Source: Caballeronia sp. (lineage in GTDB: Bacteria; Pseudomonadota; Gammaproteobacteria; Burkholderiales; Burkholderiaceae). From it: 33,709 bases of DNA. Position numbers and translations under genes: made by a program. The stretch spans positions 1 to 33,709 of the forward strand of contig NZ_JAQGMM010000132.1 in assembly GCF_028292365.1 (NCBI RefSeq), in the 5' to 3' direction. The notes beneath the pieces were generated by a model, which saw only the letters and a program-made list of their open reading frames with translations, did not search any database and was not told the origin of the DNA. Positions 10,227 to 18,897 of this stretch are shown one piece after another. Numbering within the stretch: position 1 is the first letter of the stretch; every line of letters begins with the position of its first letter.

Positions 10227-11177
10227 ATGGAAAAGATCTTTCATCAACCGCTCGGCGGTAATGAAATGCCGCGCTTTGGCGGCATTGCCACAATGATGCG
10301 CTTGCCGCATCTCGCTTCTGCTGCGGGCCTGGATGCTGCGTTTATTGGCGTGCCGCTCGACATCGGCGCGTCGCTGCGCGCCGGAACGCGATTTGGCCCG
10401 CGCGGAATCCGCGCCGAGTCCGTCATGATCCGGCCTTACAACATGGCGACCGGCGCCGCGCCATTCGACTCGCTTTCAGTGGCGGATATTGGCGACGTGG
10501 CCATCAACACCTTCAATCTGCTGGACGCGGTGCGGATCATAGAAGAGTCGTATGACCGCATTGTCGAGCAAGGCGTGGTGCCGCTGACGCTCGGCGGCGA
10601 TCACACCATTACGCTGCCGATCCTGCGCGCACTGCATCGTAAGCATGGCAAGATTGGCCTGGTGCATGTCGACGCTCACGCCGATGTCAACGACCACATG
10701 TTCGGCGAGAAGATCGCCCACGGCACGACCTTCCGGCGCGCGGTGGAGGAGGGGCTGCTGGATTGCGAGCGCGTGGTACAAATCGGATTGCGTGCCCAGG
10801 GTTATACGGCCGACGACTTCAACTGGAGCCGCCGGCAAGGTTTTCGCGTGGTGCAGGCGGAAGAGTGCTGGCACAAGTCGCTCGATCCGCTGATGGCTGA
10901 AGTCCGGGCCAAGGTGGCGGGCGGTCCGGTGTATTTGAGCTTCGACATTGACGGTATCGATCCGGCGTGGGCGCCGGGCACCGGTACGCCCGAGATTGGT
11001 GGGCTGACGACAATTCAAGGTATCGAAATCATCCGTGGTTGTCATGGGCTGGACTTGATCGGATGCGATCTGGTCGAAGTGTCGCCACCTTACGATACGA
11101 GCGGGAACACGTCGCTGCTGGGAGCGAACCTGCTGTATGAAATGCTGTGCGTGCTGCCGGGCGTGAAGCGTCGCTAA
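10227..11177 (+). CDS. Agmatinase-family ureohydrolase (guanidino-compound hydrolase)
   Basis: A 316-residue ureohydrolase of the agmatinase/guanidinobutyrase group, which splits a guanidino group to urea and an amine at a two-metal centre. Family signatures and metal ligands are intact: Gly-Gly-Asp-His126, Asp149-Ala-His151-Ala-Asp153, and Ser-Phe-Asp240-Ile-Asp242-Gly-Ile-Asp followed by Pro-Gly-Thr-Gly-Thr-Pro-Glu. GAGGA precedes the ATG. Substrate cannot be read from sequence: agmatine, 4-guanidinobutyrate, 3-guanidinopropionate or free guanidine are all known in this family. It is divergent from the LysR gene and followed by an aldolase and a 2-hydroxyacid dehydrogenase, so it probably acts within a longer catabolic route rather than in polyamine synthesis. 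Confidence 0.9.
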   Translation: MEKIFHQPLGGNEMPRFGGIATMMRLPHLASAAGLDAAFIGVPLDIGASLRAGTRFGPRGIRAESVMIRPYNMATGAAPFDSLSVADIGDVAINTFNLLDAVRIIEESYDRIVEQGVVPLTLGGDHTITLPILRALHRKHGKIGLVHVDAHADVNDHMFGEKIAHGTTFRRAVEEGLLDCERVVQIGLRAQGYTADDFNWSRRQGFRVVQAEECWHKSLDPLMAEVRAKVAGGPVYLSFDIDGIDPAWAPGTGTPEIGGLTTIQGIEIIRGCHGLDLIGCDLVEVSPPYDTSGNTSLLGANLLYEMLCVLPGVKRR

Positions 11178-11242
11178 GGCGTTGTCAAGTTTCGACGTTA
11201 AGCTTCGACGTTAAGTTTTGTTGTTAAGCTTCATTGTTAAGT
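11178..11242 (+). repeat. 13-bp tandem repeat, four clear copies plus one degenerate
   Basis: Units at 11191-11203, 11204-11216, 11217-11229 and 11230-11242 all end TTAAGC or TTAAGT. The first two differ only in the last base (TTCGACGTTAAGC/T). The preceding 13 bp (11178-11190) ends TCAAGT and looks like a decayed fifth unit. The array fills most of the spacer between the ureohydrolase and aldolase genes. Confidence 0.85.
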
Positions 11243-11276
11243 CCAAGGCTGCGTCATCGGGAGGAAGGAACAGATC

Positions 11277-12047
11277 ATGGAAACGACTACTACGCCTATT
11301 CTGGCAGCCGAACAAAAGGTCCGCGAGGATCTGGCGGCGTTGTATCGGTTAATGGCGCATTTCCGTATGACGGACATGATCGACACGCATATTACCGCGC
11401 GTTTGCCCGGCCCAAAGCCCGCATTCCTGATCAATCGATACGGCGTGCTGTTCCACGAAATGCGCGCGTCGGACCTTGTGAAGATCGACTACGAGGGCAA
11501 GGTGATCGACGAGCGTGCACGCGATACACCCGAGTTGTTTATCGTCAATGAGGCCGGTTTTACGATCCACTCGGCGGTTCACATGGCGCGCGAGGATATC
11601 GCCTTTGTCGTGCATACGCATACCGCGGCGGGGACCGCTGTGTCGGCACAAGAGCAAGGGCTTTTGCCTATCAGCCAGCATGCGCTGAAGTTCTACGGCA
11701 AGCTGGGTTACCACGACTATGAAGGCATTGCGCTCGACCTGGGCGAGCGTGAACGCCTGGTCGCCGATCTCGGTCCGCATAAGGCGATGATCCTGCGCAA
11801 CCACGGCCTGCTCGCCGGCGGCGCCACCGCTGCGCACGCGTTTCACGAGATCTATTTTCTCGAGCGCGCTTGCCAGGCGCAGGTGCAGGCGCTGGCCGGA
11901 GGCGTGCAATTGCGGATACCGCCAGAGCATGTTCGCGAACTCACCGCGCGGCAGTTTGGCTCGGAAAATGCGGACGCCATCATCGAACTCGCATGGCAAG
12001 CGGCGTTGCGCCTGATAGCGAGCGATCTTCCCGACTACCGGTCCTGA
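11277..12047 (+). CDS. Class II aldolase/adducin-family protein
   Basis: A 256-residue protein of the zinc-dependent class II aldolase (AraD/FucA, adducin head) family, which cleaves hydroxy-carbonyl substrates through a metal-stabilised enolate. Zinc ligands are visible: His113-Thr-His115 and His176 in Leu-Arg-Asn-His-Gly-Leu-Leu. The Arg-Leu-Pro-Gly...Phe-Leu-Ile-Asn segment and Ala-Ser-Asp-Leu-Val near 64-68 are also typical. I do not see the canonical sugar-phosphate-binding pattern clearly, so the substrate may be non-phosphorylated. A very strong ribosome-binding site (GGAGGAAGGA) precedes the ATG. It lies 99 bp after the ureohydrolase gene in the same direction, probably in one operon. 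Confidence 0.85.
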   Translation: METTTTPILAAEQKVREDLAALYRLMAHFRMTDMIDTHITARLPGPKPAFLINRYGVLFHEMRASDLVKIDYEGKVIDERARDTPELFIVNEAGFTIHSAVHMAREDIAFVVHTHTAAGTAVSAQEQGLLPISQHALKFYGKLGYHDYEGIALDLGERERLVADLGPHKAMILRNHGLLAGGATAAHAFHEIYFLERACQAQVQALAGGVQLRIPPEHVRELTARQFGSENADAIIELAWQAALRLIASDLPDYRS

Positions 12048-12113
12048 CCCGCGATCCGGCTGCATGACTATCGCGTCATGCGCCGGTGTCCTTTGATCAT
12101 TTCCAAACCGCTC

Positions 12114-13040
12114 ATGACCAAGCTCGTACTCATCAGCCGAGACTACGACATGTCGGCGCTCGCGTCCGTGATCGTCGCAACGGCACCCGAACTGCAGGTG
12201 CATTCGTTCGGCGCTCCCGATGCCGGCGACGCGCAAGTCGCCGTGTGCTGGAATCCACCGGCGGGCGCATTGCGCTCGCTGCCTGAGCTTCGGCTGGTGC
12301 ACGGCATTGCTGCCGGCGTCGACAACATCCTGTGCGATCCGCATCTGCCTGCGGTGCCGATATGCCGCGTGGTCGACCCGTATCAGGCGCGCGCCATGAG
12401 CGAATTTGTCATGTGGGGAGCGCTGCATTTTCATCGACAATTCGATCAGGTACTTGCCAATCAACGAGCCGGACTATGGCAGGTGCCGGTGCAAAAACTC
12501 GCAAGCGATTGCACCATCGGCGTGATGGGGCTTGGTGAAATTGGCGCGCGGGTCGCGACCGACTTGCGGCATGCCGGTTTTAGGTTAAAGGGCTGGGCGC
12601 GTAGTGACAGGACGCTGCCGGGTATCGAGTCATTCAGCGGCCGCGACGCGTTGCCGGCGTTCCTGTCTGGCGTCGATATCCTCGTATGTCTATTGCCGCT
12701 GACCAGCGAGACACGCGGTGTGTTGAACGCCGATGTGTTCAGGCAACTCAACCCGGGCGCGAAGCTGATTCATGTTGGCCGCGGGGAACATCTGGTGATG
12801 GACGCGTTGCTTGCGGCATTGTCCGACGGACACATGGGCGGCGCGATCGTCGATGTTTTTCCCAACGAACCGCTGCCGCCCGGTGATCCGCTGTGGCGCC
12901 ATCCGAAGCTCATCGTCACGCCGCATATGGCGGCAATCGCAAGCCTCGAAACCATTGGTTCGCAGATCGCCGAGAACGTGCGACGTCTGGCGCGTGGCGA
13001 GCCGCTCAACCATCAGGTCGACGTGGGTCAGCGGCAGTGA
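12114..13040 (+). CDS. GhrA-like D-2-hydroxyacid dehydrogenase
   Basis: A 308-residue NAD(P)H-dependent 2-hydroxyacid dehydrogenase resembling glyoxylate/hydroxypyruvate reductase A, which reduces 2-oxo acids to D-2-hydroxy acids in the cytoplasm. The nucleotide loop Gly139-Leu-Gly-Glu-Ile-Gly144 is followed by an Arg-rich segment (Trp-Ala-Arg-Ser) that suggests NADPH. Catalytic residues are Arg223 (His-Val-Gly-Arg-Gly), Glu252 (Pro-Asn-Glu-Pro-Leu-Pro) and His271 (Thr-Pro-His-Met-Ala-Ala). I chose the ATG at 12114 because the family fold begins there; an upstream ATG at 12078 adds 12 unlikely residues. Neither has a strong ribosome-binding site. The 66-bp gap and shared direction suggest the last gene of the ureohydrolase-aldolase operon, reducing a 2-oxo product. 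Confidence 0.87.
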   Translation: MTKLVLISRDYDMSALASVIVATAPELQVHSFGAPDAGDAQVAVCWNPPAGALRSLPELRLVHGIAAGVDNILCDPHLPAVPICRVVDPYQARAMSEFVMWGALHFHRQFDQVLANQRAGLWQVPVQKLASDCTIGVMGLGEIGARVATDLRHAGFRLKGWARSDRTLPGIESFSGRDALPAFLSGVDILVCLLPLTSETRGVLNADVFRQLNPGAKLIHVGRGEHLVMDALLAALSDGHMGGAIVDVFPNEPLPPGDPLWRHPKLIVTPHMAAIASLETIGSQIAENVRRLARGEPLNHQVDVGQRQ

Positions 13041-13066
13041 AAGCGAACCGGTTGCTTCCGTTCACT
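13036..13066. terminator. Nested inverted repeat between convergent genes, candidate bidirectional terminator
   Basis: AGTGAA at 13036-13041 pairs with TTCACT at 13061-13066, and within it AACC/GGTT and AAGC/GCTT pair. It lies exactly where the dehydrogenase gene and the convergent binding-protein gene end. No clear T-run follows, so it is only a candidate. Confidence 0.35.
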
Positions 13067-14273
13067 TCCACAACGCGCAACGCGATATGGCTTTGGACCC
13101 GAATGCCTGCTCGCCGGGGATGGTCGCGGTGATCGTATAGAAATCCCACGGCTCCTTGGACTCCGAGGGTTTCTTCACTTGCATCAAGTACATGTCGTGA
13201 ATCATGGTGCCGTCGGGCCGGATATAACCCTTGGCGTACATGTCGTCGATCTTCATCTTGTGCAGTTCTTCCATGACCTTCGTGCTGTCGGTCGAACCCG
13301 CCGCCTGCACTGCCTTCAGGTAAGTGGTTGCGGCCGAATAGTCCGCGGCCTGCAGGCTGGTTGGCATCTTCTTCATCTTGGCAAAGTAGCGCTGCGCCCA
13401 TTTGCGGGTCTCGGCATCCTTGTTCCAGTACCAGCTATCGGTGGCCAGAAGACCTTGGGCAGTCTCAAGCCCGAGGCTGTGGATGTCCGTGAGAAAGATC
13501 AGCAAGCCGGCAATTTTCATCGACTTGGTCAGGCCGAATTCCTTCGCGGCCTTGATCGAGTTGATGGTGTCGCCGCCCGCGTTTGCCAGCCCCAGCACCT
13601 GTGCTTTCGACGCCTGCGCCTGCAACAGGAACGACGAGAAATCCGATGCCGATAACGGATGCCGCACCGCGCCGAGCACTTGCCCGCCATTCGCCTTCAC
13701 AACCTCCGACGTATTCTTTTCCAAAGCCTTGCCAAACGCGTAGTCGGCGGTCAGGAAGTACCAGGTCTTGCCGCCTTGCTTCGTCACGGCCTGGCCGGTG
13801 CCGTTGGCCAGCGCGACGGTATCGTAGGCGTAATGGACCGTGTAGGGCGTGCATTGCTCATTGGTCAGCGCATCAACACCCGCGCCTACGTTGATGTACG
13901 GAATCTTCTTTTCAGCGGCAATCTGGTTGGTCGCGAGCGCGGTCGCCGAATTCGTGCCGCCGATGATCCCGTTGACGCCGTCGCGGTCAATCCACTCGCG
14001 CGCTTTCGATGCCGCAATGTCCGCCTTGTTCTGGTGATCGCCATACAGCAGTTCGATGGGCTTGCCGTTCACCTTGCCGCCGAAGTCGTCGATCGCCATG
14101 CGGATGGCTTCGAGACCTCCCTGGCCATCGGAGTCGGAGTAGAGCCCTGAAAGGTCTGTAATGAAACCGAGCTTCACTGAGTCGGCCGCTGCATGTGCCG
14201 CGCTCGCGGTGAAGCTCAGGATGGCTGCCGTAATGAGGCCGCACGCAGAGCGTCGGGCGAGTGTCTTGTTCAT
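13062..14273 (-). CDS. Branched-chain amino-acid-type ABC binding protein (orphan)
   Basis: A 403-residue periplasmic binding protein of the Leu/Ile/Val (type I) family. A Sec signal peptide ends Ala-His-Ala near residue 28. The mature N-terminus, Val-Lys-Leu-Gly-Phe-Ile-Thr-Asp-Leu-Ser-Gly-Leu-Tyr, and the Gly-Gly-Thr-Asn-Ser-Ala-Thr-Ala-Leu-Ala segment are characteristic; many members of this branch bind aromatic acids or amides rather than amino acids. The ATG at 14273 is chosen because a strong GGAGACAGGA lies just before it, inside the alternative four-residue extension. No permease or ATPase genes adjoin it, so it must work with a transporter encoded elsewhere. It is convergent with the preceding cluster and probably unrelated to it. 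Confidence 0.9.
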   Translation of the reverse strand: MNKTLARRSACGLITAAILSFTASAAHAAADSVKLGFITDLSGLYSDSDGQGGLEAIRMAIDDFGGKVNGKPIELLYGDHQNKADIAASKAREWIDRDGVNGIIGGTNSATALATNQIAAEKKIPYINVGAGVDALTNEQCTPYTVHYAYDTVALANGTGQAVTKQGGKTWYFLTADYAFGKALEKNTSEVVKANGGQVLGAVRHPLSASDFSSFLLQAQASKAQVLGLANAGGDTINSIKAAKEFGLTKSMKIAGLLIFLTDIHSLGLETAQGLLATDSWYWNKDAETRKWAQRYFAKMKKMPTSLQAADYSAATTYLKAVQAAGSTDSTKVMEELHKMKIDDMYAKGYIRPDGTMIHDMYLMQVKKPSESKEPWDFYTITATIPGEQAFGSKAISRCALWK

Positions 14274-14300
14274 TCCTGTCTCCATCGGTTGTTACGGGCG

Positions 14301-14312
14301 GCTCGTACGAGC
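14301..14312. promoter_or_regulatory. 12-bp perfect palindrome upstream of the binding-protein gene
   Basis: GCTCGTACGAGC, 27 bp before the start at 14273. It may be an operator or a leader hairpin. It is short and unsupported by a second copy. Confidence 0.25.
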
Positions 14313-14381
14313 AATCCGTCAGGACCGAAAATATCCGTTTGAGAGGAATGAAGTCAAGGCTTACGACATTCTCTTGCGACG

Positions 14382-15131
14382 CTACTCGACGTCGTCTTCG
14401 TCCGGGGCAGCGGTTTCATGAGTCATCGCGGCGTTTGCGAGCGAGGCAATGACCGGCGACGCTTGCTTGCGCTCGCTATAGCGGTCGGTCAGGTAGGACG
14501 AGCGATCGCGTACAAGCAGGGTGAACTTGATCAGCTCCTCCATGACGTCGACTACGCGGTCGTAGTAGGCCGACGGTTTCATGCGGCCGTCGGCATCGAA
14601 CTCCTTGTATGCCATGGCGACAGATGACTGGTTCGGGATGGTCACCATCCGCATCCATCGGCCGAGGACGCGTAACGCATTCACGGCATTGAACGATTGC
14701 GATCCCCCGCTGACCTGCATGACCGCGAGCGTGCGGCCTTGCGTGGGGCGCACCGCGCCGATTTCCAGCGGGATCCAGTCGATCTGGTTCTTGAATACCG
14801 AGGTGAGCGTTCCATGCCGTTCCGGGCTGCACCAGACTTGTCCTTCCGACCACGCGGACAGCGCGCGTAGTTCCGCTACTTTCGGATGATCGGCTGGAAC
14901 GCTGTCGGTGATCGGCAGGCCGTGCGGGTCGAAGACCTTTGTCTCGGCGCCAAAAAGGTTGAGGATGCGTTCGGCCTCGAGGGTCAGGAGGCGACTGTAT
15001 GACGTGGGGCGCAGCGAACCATACAGCAGCAGAATTCGCGGCGGATGCGTTGCAACGGATGCAGGCGCCAGCTTGTCGATACTCGGAACGTCGATGTGCG
15101 ATTGGCTGATATTAGGCATTCCTGATGACAT
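14382..15131 (-). CDS. arsH: ArsH, NADPH-dependent FMN reductase/organoarsenical oxidase
   Basis: A 249-residue flavodoxin-like protein. ArsH enzymes use NADPH and FMN and oxidise trivalent organoarsenicals to the less toxic pentavalent forms. The FMN-phosphate loop [10 protein letters not shown] (near 38-47), [11 protein letters not shown] and [10 protein letters not shown] are diagnostic. The C-terminus is acidic (Asp-Glu-Asp-Asp-Val-Glu). Its ATG overlaps the arsC stop by one base (TAATG), so the two are translationally coupled. It is the last gene of the arsR-arsC-arsH unit. Confidence 0.95.
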   Translation of the reverse strand: MSSGMPNISQSHIDVPSIDKLAPASVATHPPRILLLYGSLRPTSYSRLLTLEAERILNLFGAETKVFDPHGLPITDSVPADHPKVAELRALSAWSEGQVWCSPERHGTLTSVFKNQIDWIPLEIGAVRPTQGRTLAVMQVSGGSQSFNAVNALRVLGRWMRMVTIPNQSSVAMAYKEFDADGRMKPSAYYDRVVDVMEELIKFTLLVRDRSSYLTDRYSERKQASPVIASLANAAMTHETAAPDEDDVE

Positions 15132-15553
15132 TAGCGGACTCGCTTGCCTTTACTATCGATCACGACCTCACCGTCTTCCTTGGTGAACGGTCCTTTCTGC
15201 GCTTCCGGCAGTATCTCGAGCAGCAATTCAGACGGCCGACATAAACGCGTGCCTGCGGGAGTCACCACGAACGGGCGATTGATGAGAACAGGGTGCGCCA
15301 GCATGGCGTCCAGCAATTGTTCGTCCGTCACGGTTGCATCGGCGAGACCGAGTTCCGTGAACAGTTTCTCTTTCTCCCTGACCGCTTGCCGGACGCTCAG
15401 CCCCGCATCCTCGATCATTCTGGAAAGCGTGTCGCGATTCGGCGGTGTCTTGAGGTACTCGATCACGTCCGGTTCAACGCCCGCATTGCGGATCAGCGCC
15501 AGGGTATTGCGCGACGTGCCGCAAGCGGGGTTATGGTAAATCGTGATGGTCAT
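15131..15553 (-). CDS. arsC: ArsC, glutaredoxin-coupled arsenate reductase
   Basis: A 140-residue protein matching the E. coli-plasmid type of arsenate reductase, which reduces arsenate to arsenite with glutathione and glutaredoxin. The start [10 protein letters not shown]11-Gly-Thr-Ser-Arg-Asn holds the catalytic cysteine. Arginines in Pro-Pro-Asn-Arg, Ile-Asn-Arg-Pro and Cys-Arg-Pro correspond to the anion-binding arginines of the family. I use the ATG at 15553 because GGAGA precedes it; a start at 15568 adds five residues and would place that site inside the gene. It lies between arsR and arsH in one operon. Confidence 0.95.
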   Translation of the reverse strand: MTITIYHNPACGTSRNTLALIRNAGVEPDVIEYLKTPPNRDTLSRMIEDAGLSVRQAVREKEKLFTELGLADATVTDEQLLDAMLAHPVLINRPFVVTPAGTRLCRPSELLLEILPEAQKGPFTKEDGEVVIDSKGKRVR

Positions 15554-15606
15554 GCCATGAGTCTCCATGAATTGTTAAAGAGAGGCTGCTGCTTTATGCA
15601 CGCCGT

Positions 15607-15930
15607 TCAGCGGGAGCGTTTCGACGCCGTGCTTACTGAACACGTGCCGCCTTCGCAGCAATTTTCGGTGAGGAAGCCAATGAGCCCGCTCATGGCGCCG
15701 AAGTTCGCTGAGTAGAAAATGAAGCGCCCATCCTGACGCGCATCGACCAGGCCGGCGTGTGAAAGGTCTTTCAGATGAAACGAGAGACCCGATGGCGAGA
15801 CGCCGAGTTGCTGAGCAATATCACCGGCCGCCAGACCGTCAGGACCCGCCACGACCAGCGCTCGAAAGATTGCCAGCCGCGACTCGTGCGCAAGAGCGCC
15901 CAGCGCGAGGACCACGGTGTTTGATTTCAT
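15607..15930 (-). CDS. arsR: ArsR-family arsenic-responsive repressor with C-terminal cysteine triad
   Basis: A 107-residue winged-helix repressor of the ArsR/SmtB family. The DNA-recognition helix is Val-Ser-Pro-Ser-Gly-Leu-Ser-Phe-His-Leu-Lys-Asp-Leu near 44-56. The classical Cys-Val-Cys metal site of plasmid ArsR is absent from the recognition-helix region. Instead Cys91-Cys92 and Cys97 sit together near the C-terminus, much as in the Acidithiobacillus ferrooxidans ArsR type, where three C-terminal cysteines bind arsenite. The ATG at 15930 lacks a clear ribosome-binding site; a TTG at 15966 would extend the protein into the operator, which is unlikely. It is the first gene of the ars operon and lies just downstream of a perfect palindrome. 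Confidence 0.92.
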   Translation of the reverse strand: MKSNTVVLALGALAHESRLAIFRALVVAGPDGLAAGDIAQQLGVSPSGLSFHLKDLSHAGLVDARQDGRFIFYSANFGAMSGLIGFLTENCCEGGTCSVSTASKRSR

Positions 15931-15955
15931 GCGCCAAAGCGTACAACAAACGTTT

Positions 15956-15983
15956 TTACATTTCAATAATTATTGAAATGTAA
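15956..15983. promoter_or_regulatory. Perfect 28-bp palindrome, ArsR operator
   Basis: The left half is TTACATTTCAATAA and the right half is its exact reverse complement. It contains the TTCAA...TTGAA core common to ArsR/SmtB operators. It lies 25 bp before the arsR start on the minus strand. The chemoreceptor gene on the other side starts 153 bp away. Confidence 0.8.
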
Positions 15984-16135
15984 GCTAACGTAATGTAAGG
16001 ATTCGCTCAAGTGACGCCCGTGTTTGCCGTTAAAGGATATGGGCCGGATGATGCCGCCAGCCTCGGTTGCGCTCGCTAAGCATCGACGCGCGCCACTGCT
16101 TGGATATCGATGTGAGATTTGAAAAGTGAGACGAC

Positions 16136-17902
16136 ATGTTTTCGACGATTAAAGGTCGCCTGGGTATTGCCATGGCGCTTCTGGGTCTGTTGCTGATCGT
16201 GATTGGCGGGCTGGGGCTCTGGGGAATGAGCCGCGGTAACGACACGACACGCGGCCTCTACATGAACCAGATGCCTAGCGCTGTCGCGGCCGGCAACGCG
16301 GAAATGTTTACTGCCCGTGAGCGGCTCAGCTTCGATCGTGCAGCCTTGCTGGTTGGCAAGCCCAGCGCTGCGGAAACAGCCATTGGACGCGGGGCATTGA
16401 TGCGCACGCGTGCGGACAAGGAGTGGGCGACCTACTCCGCGCTGCCCCAGGGTCCGGGCGAACACAAACTGTCCGAGGACTTCCAGGCCAAGCGCCTTGA
16501 ACTCCAGAAGCTGATGGACGACGGTTATGCCAATATCAGGGCGAACGATGCCGACAAGATTGTCGCTTCCGCGGAAGCCATGCAGGTTGCGTTCAACCAG
16601 TTGGCCGCGTTTGGCGAAGCGCTTCGCAAGTACCAGTTCGACTCTGCCAAGAGCGACTACGACAACTCGCAGGAATCATTCGGCGAGTTCCGTCTTATCA
16701 GCATCGCTTCCATTCTGGTGGGCCTCGCCGCGGCTATGTTCTCCTGGCTGTCACTGCGTCGTTCGATCGGGCGTCCACTCGAAGAAGCGCTTGCGCAATT
16801 CGATGCAATTGCCGCCGGGGACCTGCGCCGCGAGCTGATTGTCACCTCGCGCGACGAGATGGGGCAACTGTTGTCGGGACTCGCAAAGATGCAGGCCAGC
16901 CTGGTCAATACGGTACGCACGGTGCGCTCGGGCAGTGAGTCCATTGCATCGGCGACCAAGCAGATTGCGGCGGGGAATATCGATTTGTCGTCGCGTACGG
17001 AAGAACAGGCGTCGGCGTTGCAGGAAACGGCATCGAGCATGGACGAGTTGACCGGCACCGTGAAGCAGAACGCGGAAAACGCGCGTCAGGCGAGCTCGTT
17101 GGCGGCCAGCGCATCGGACATTGCGAACAAGGGCAGCTCGGTTGTTTCGCAAGTGGTCACCACCATGGGCGACATCAACCAGAGTTCGACGAAGATCGCC
17201 GACATCATCACGATCATCGAAGGTATCGCGTTCCAGACCAACATCCTCGCGCTGAATGCAGCAGTGGAAGCTGCGCGTGCCGGTGAGCAGGGGCGAGGTT
17301 TCGCGGTGGTGGCGGCAGAGGTCCGCAGTCTCGCGCAACGTTCGTCGGCGGCAGCGAAGGAGATCAAGGAACTGATCAACACGTCAGTCTCGCGGGTCCA
17401 GACGGGCACGACGCTGGTGGGCGATGCCGGCCGCACGATGTCGGAAATCATCGGCGCGGTGCAGCGTGTGACGGACATCATGGGCGAGATCGCGGCGGCG
17501 TCCGAAGAGCAGAGCAGCGGCATTGAACAAGTGGCGCGCGCCGTCACGCAAATGGATGAAGTGACCCAGCAAAATGCGGCGCTGGTGGAAGAAGCCGCGG
17601 CCGCTGCGCAATCGCTGGAGGATCAGGCGGGTGCGTTGAAGGCGGCTGTTTCAGTGTTCCAGTTGGACGACAGAGGTCTGGAAAGCGGCAAGACGGCGCT
17701 CAGTGTGAAACCGGCGCGTGGCGCGGCGCATCGTGCATTAGCGGTACCGAAGAAACGCGCAATTGCTGTGAGTTCGAGTTCGAATGTGAGTTCGAATGTG
17801 AGCCCGGTTGCAGTCGCTGCACGGCTCAAGACACCGGCGCTGATCAAAGAGAAGGCGAAGCCCGTTGCATTGGCCGGCGCCGCTGATTGGGAGGCGTTTT
17901 AA
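16136..17902 (+). CDS. Methyl-accepting chemotaxis protein with CheR-tether C-terminus
   Basis: A 588-residue transmembrane chemoreceptor. TM1 lies at about 10-31, followed by a periplasmic four-helix-bundle-like ligand domain (32-187), TM2 (188-207) and a HAMP region (208-262). The cytoplasmic hairpin tip is at about 359-400, with [14 protein letters not shown], where CheA and CheW bind. The extreme C-terminus is Asp-Trp-Glu-Ala-Phe, matching the Asn/Asp-Trp-Glu-x-Phe pentapeptide that tethers CheR/CheB. The linker before it contains a Ser-Asn-Val-Ser duplication and basic residues. The ligand cannot be told from sequence. It is divergent from arsR, across a 205-bp gap, with no sign of shared function. 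Confidence 0.93.
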   Translation: MFSTIKGRLGIAMALLGLLLIVIGGLGLWGMSRGNDTTRGLYMNQMPSAVAAGNAEMFTARERLSFDRAALLVGKPSAAETAIGRGALMRTRADKEWATYSALPQGPGEHKLSEDFQAKRLELQKLMDDGYANIRANDADKIVASAEAMQVAFNQLAAFGEALRKYQFDSAKSDYDNSQESFGEFRLISIASILVGLAAAMFSWLSLRRSIGRPLEEALAQFDAIAAGDLRRELIVTSRDEMGQLLSGLAKMQASLVNTVRTVRSGSESIASATKQIAAGNIDLSSRTEEQASALQETASSMDELTGTVKQNAENARQASSLAASASDIANKGSSVVSQVVTTMGDINQSSTKIADIITIIEGIAFQTNILALNAAVEAARAGEQGRGFAVVAAEVRSLAQRSSAAAKEIKELINTSVSRVQTGTTLVGDAGRTMSEIIGAVQRVTDIMGEIAAASEEQSSGIEQVARAVTQMDEVTQQNAALVEEAAAAAQSLEDQAGALKAAVSVFQLDDRGLESGKTALSVKPARGAAHRALAVPKKRAIAVSSSSNVSSNVSPVAVAARLKTPALIKEKAKPVALAGAADWEAF

Positions 17903-17932
17903 CTAGCGGTGTGTTTCTGTCTAGCGGACACA

Positions 17933-17977
17933 GGGAGGCGCTGAAAGCCAGTGCCTCCCGGCCGCGACCGGTTCGCG
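17933..17977 (+). terminator. Two successive hairpins after the chemoreceptor gene
   Basis: GGGAGGCGCTG (17933-17943), loop AAAGC, and CAGTGCCTCCC (17949-17959) form an 11-bp stem with one G-U pair. A second stem, CGCGA/TCGCG at 17963-17977, follows immediately. There is no T-run, but the location 30 bp after the stop fits transcription termination or 3' end protection. Confidence 0.45.
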
Positions 17978-18046
17978 ATTCACTCCGCCAGCGACGCGGA
18001 TGCAGAGAGAGGGCCGAGCTTTTTATCGTCGCTTTGCAACGCCACA

Positions 18047-18685
18047 TCACGCTCGCTTCGCGGGCAATGCCGACGGACTCATTCGCTTCATGCGCCTTCT
18101 CTCGAGGAAGGTCCATAGCGTCAACCCACCGTACGTTGCGTATCGCAGAATAGTGGAAACGCCGGCAATCCATGCTGCGTCTTTCCACTCGATATCAAGC
18201 ATCAGTCGCACGACATTCTCGGCCGTCAGACCCAATCCCCAAACAAGCGTCATCTTTTGAATGACCGCTACGAGCTCAGGATTGTCACGCCACCATTGTT
18301 CGAACTGAGCCGTTCCTCCGTCCTGCTCGCGGGCTACAGTCGACCGCCCGAGATAAAACACGAGCGGCCGTGGAAACGCGAGTGAAATCAAAAATGCGAT
18401 GCCGATCAAACCGGAGATGACGGGCTCTTCAAAAAGACGCGCATGGGCGTTGTCGATAAAAAATGAAACCGCCAGCGACAATAAAGTACCGACCAGAACG
18501 ATCGCGCTGAGCGCATCGAAGTGATGAAAGCGCAAAAGATCCCATGTCATCCACGCTATCAGTGGCAGCGTGGACGCAGCCAATGCTCCCAAGTGGCCCC
18601 ACTGCGGATACGCAAGGTGATAGGCGAGCCACGGGAAGAGTACGTTGATGCAGATCGCCGATAAATATCGGACCCGGTTGTTCAT
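18047..18685 (-). CDS. VC0807-type integral membrane protein of unknown function
   Basis: A 212-residue polytopic membrane protein with about six hydrophobic segments, resembling the VC0807 / septation-protein-A-like group. Recognisable parts are Phe-Pro-Trp-Leu-Ala-Tyr-His near the start, Trp-Asp-Leu-Leu-Arg-Phe-His-His-Phe-Asp-Ala-Leu-Ser-Ala (about 47-60) and Arg-Pro-Leu-Val-Phe-Tyr-Leu-Gly-Arg in the middle. The C-terminus is strongly basic. I start it at the ATG at 18685, with AGGCG upstream, because 23 extra residues reaching 18754 look non-native. The assignment rests on overall pattern and is moderate. It stands alone, facing away from alkB's end. Confidence 0.7.
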   Translation of the reverse strand: MNNRVRYLSAICINVLFPWLAYHLAYPQWGHLGALAASTLPLIAWMTWDLLRFHHFDALSAIVLVGTLLSLAVSFFIDNAHARLFEEPVISGLIGIAFLISLAFPRPLVFYLGRSTVAREQDGGTAQFEQWWRDNPELVAVIQKMTLVWGLGLTAENVVRLMLDIEWKDAAWIAGVSTILRYATYGGLTLWTFLERRRMKRMSPSALPAKRA

Positions 18686-18783
18686 ACGAATCGCCTGAGT
18701 GCCGAAGTTTAAAACTGCGGAGTTGCCGACGCGTGCCGACGCTGCGCAGATCAATAAATAAACAAAAATACCACGGCGCGTTT

Positions 18784-18800
18784 CGCGTGTCTCTCACGCG
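18784..18800 (-). terminator. Small hairpin after alkB, candidate terminator
   Basis: CGCGTG (18784-18789), 5-base loop, CACGCG (18795-18800). Read on the minus strand, a T-rich stretch follows about 20 bases later. It lies about 100 bp past the alkB stop, so the link to that gene is weak. Confidence 0.3.
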
Positions 18801-18897
18801 TCTCAGGCGTTTCAAGCGTCAGATACGAAACGATAAGAACGCCTTAAAACGCCGGCGTACCCCTTAAGAGGTTGAAACAAGAAATGCTGCTGAGTGC

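Noticed and set aside
11349..12464. Minus-strand open frame of 371 codons opposite the aldolase and dehydrogenase genes
   Set aside because: Antisense to two genes with intact catalytic motifs; His/Arg-rich composition is typical of shadow frames.
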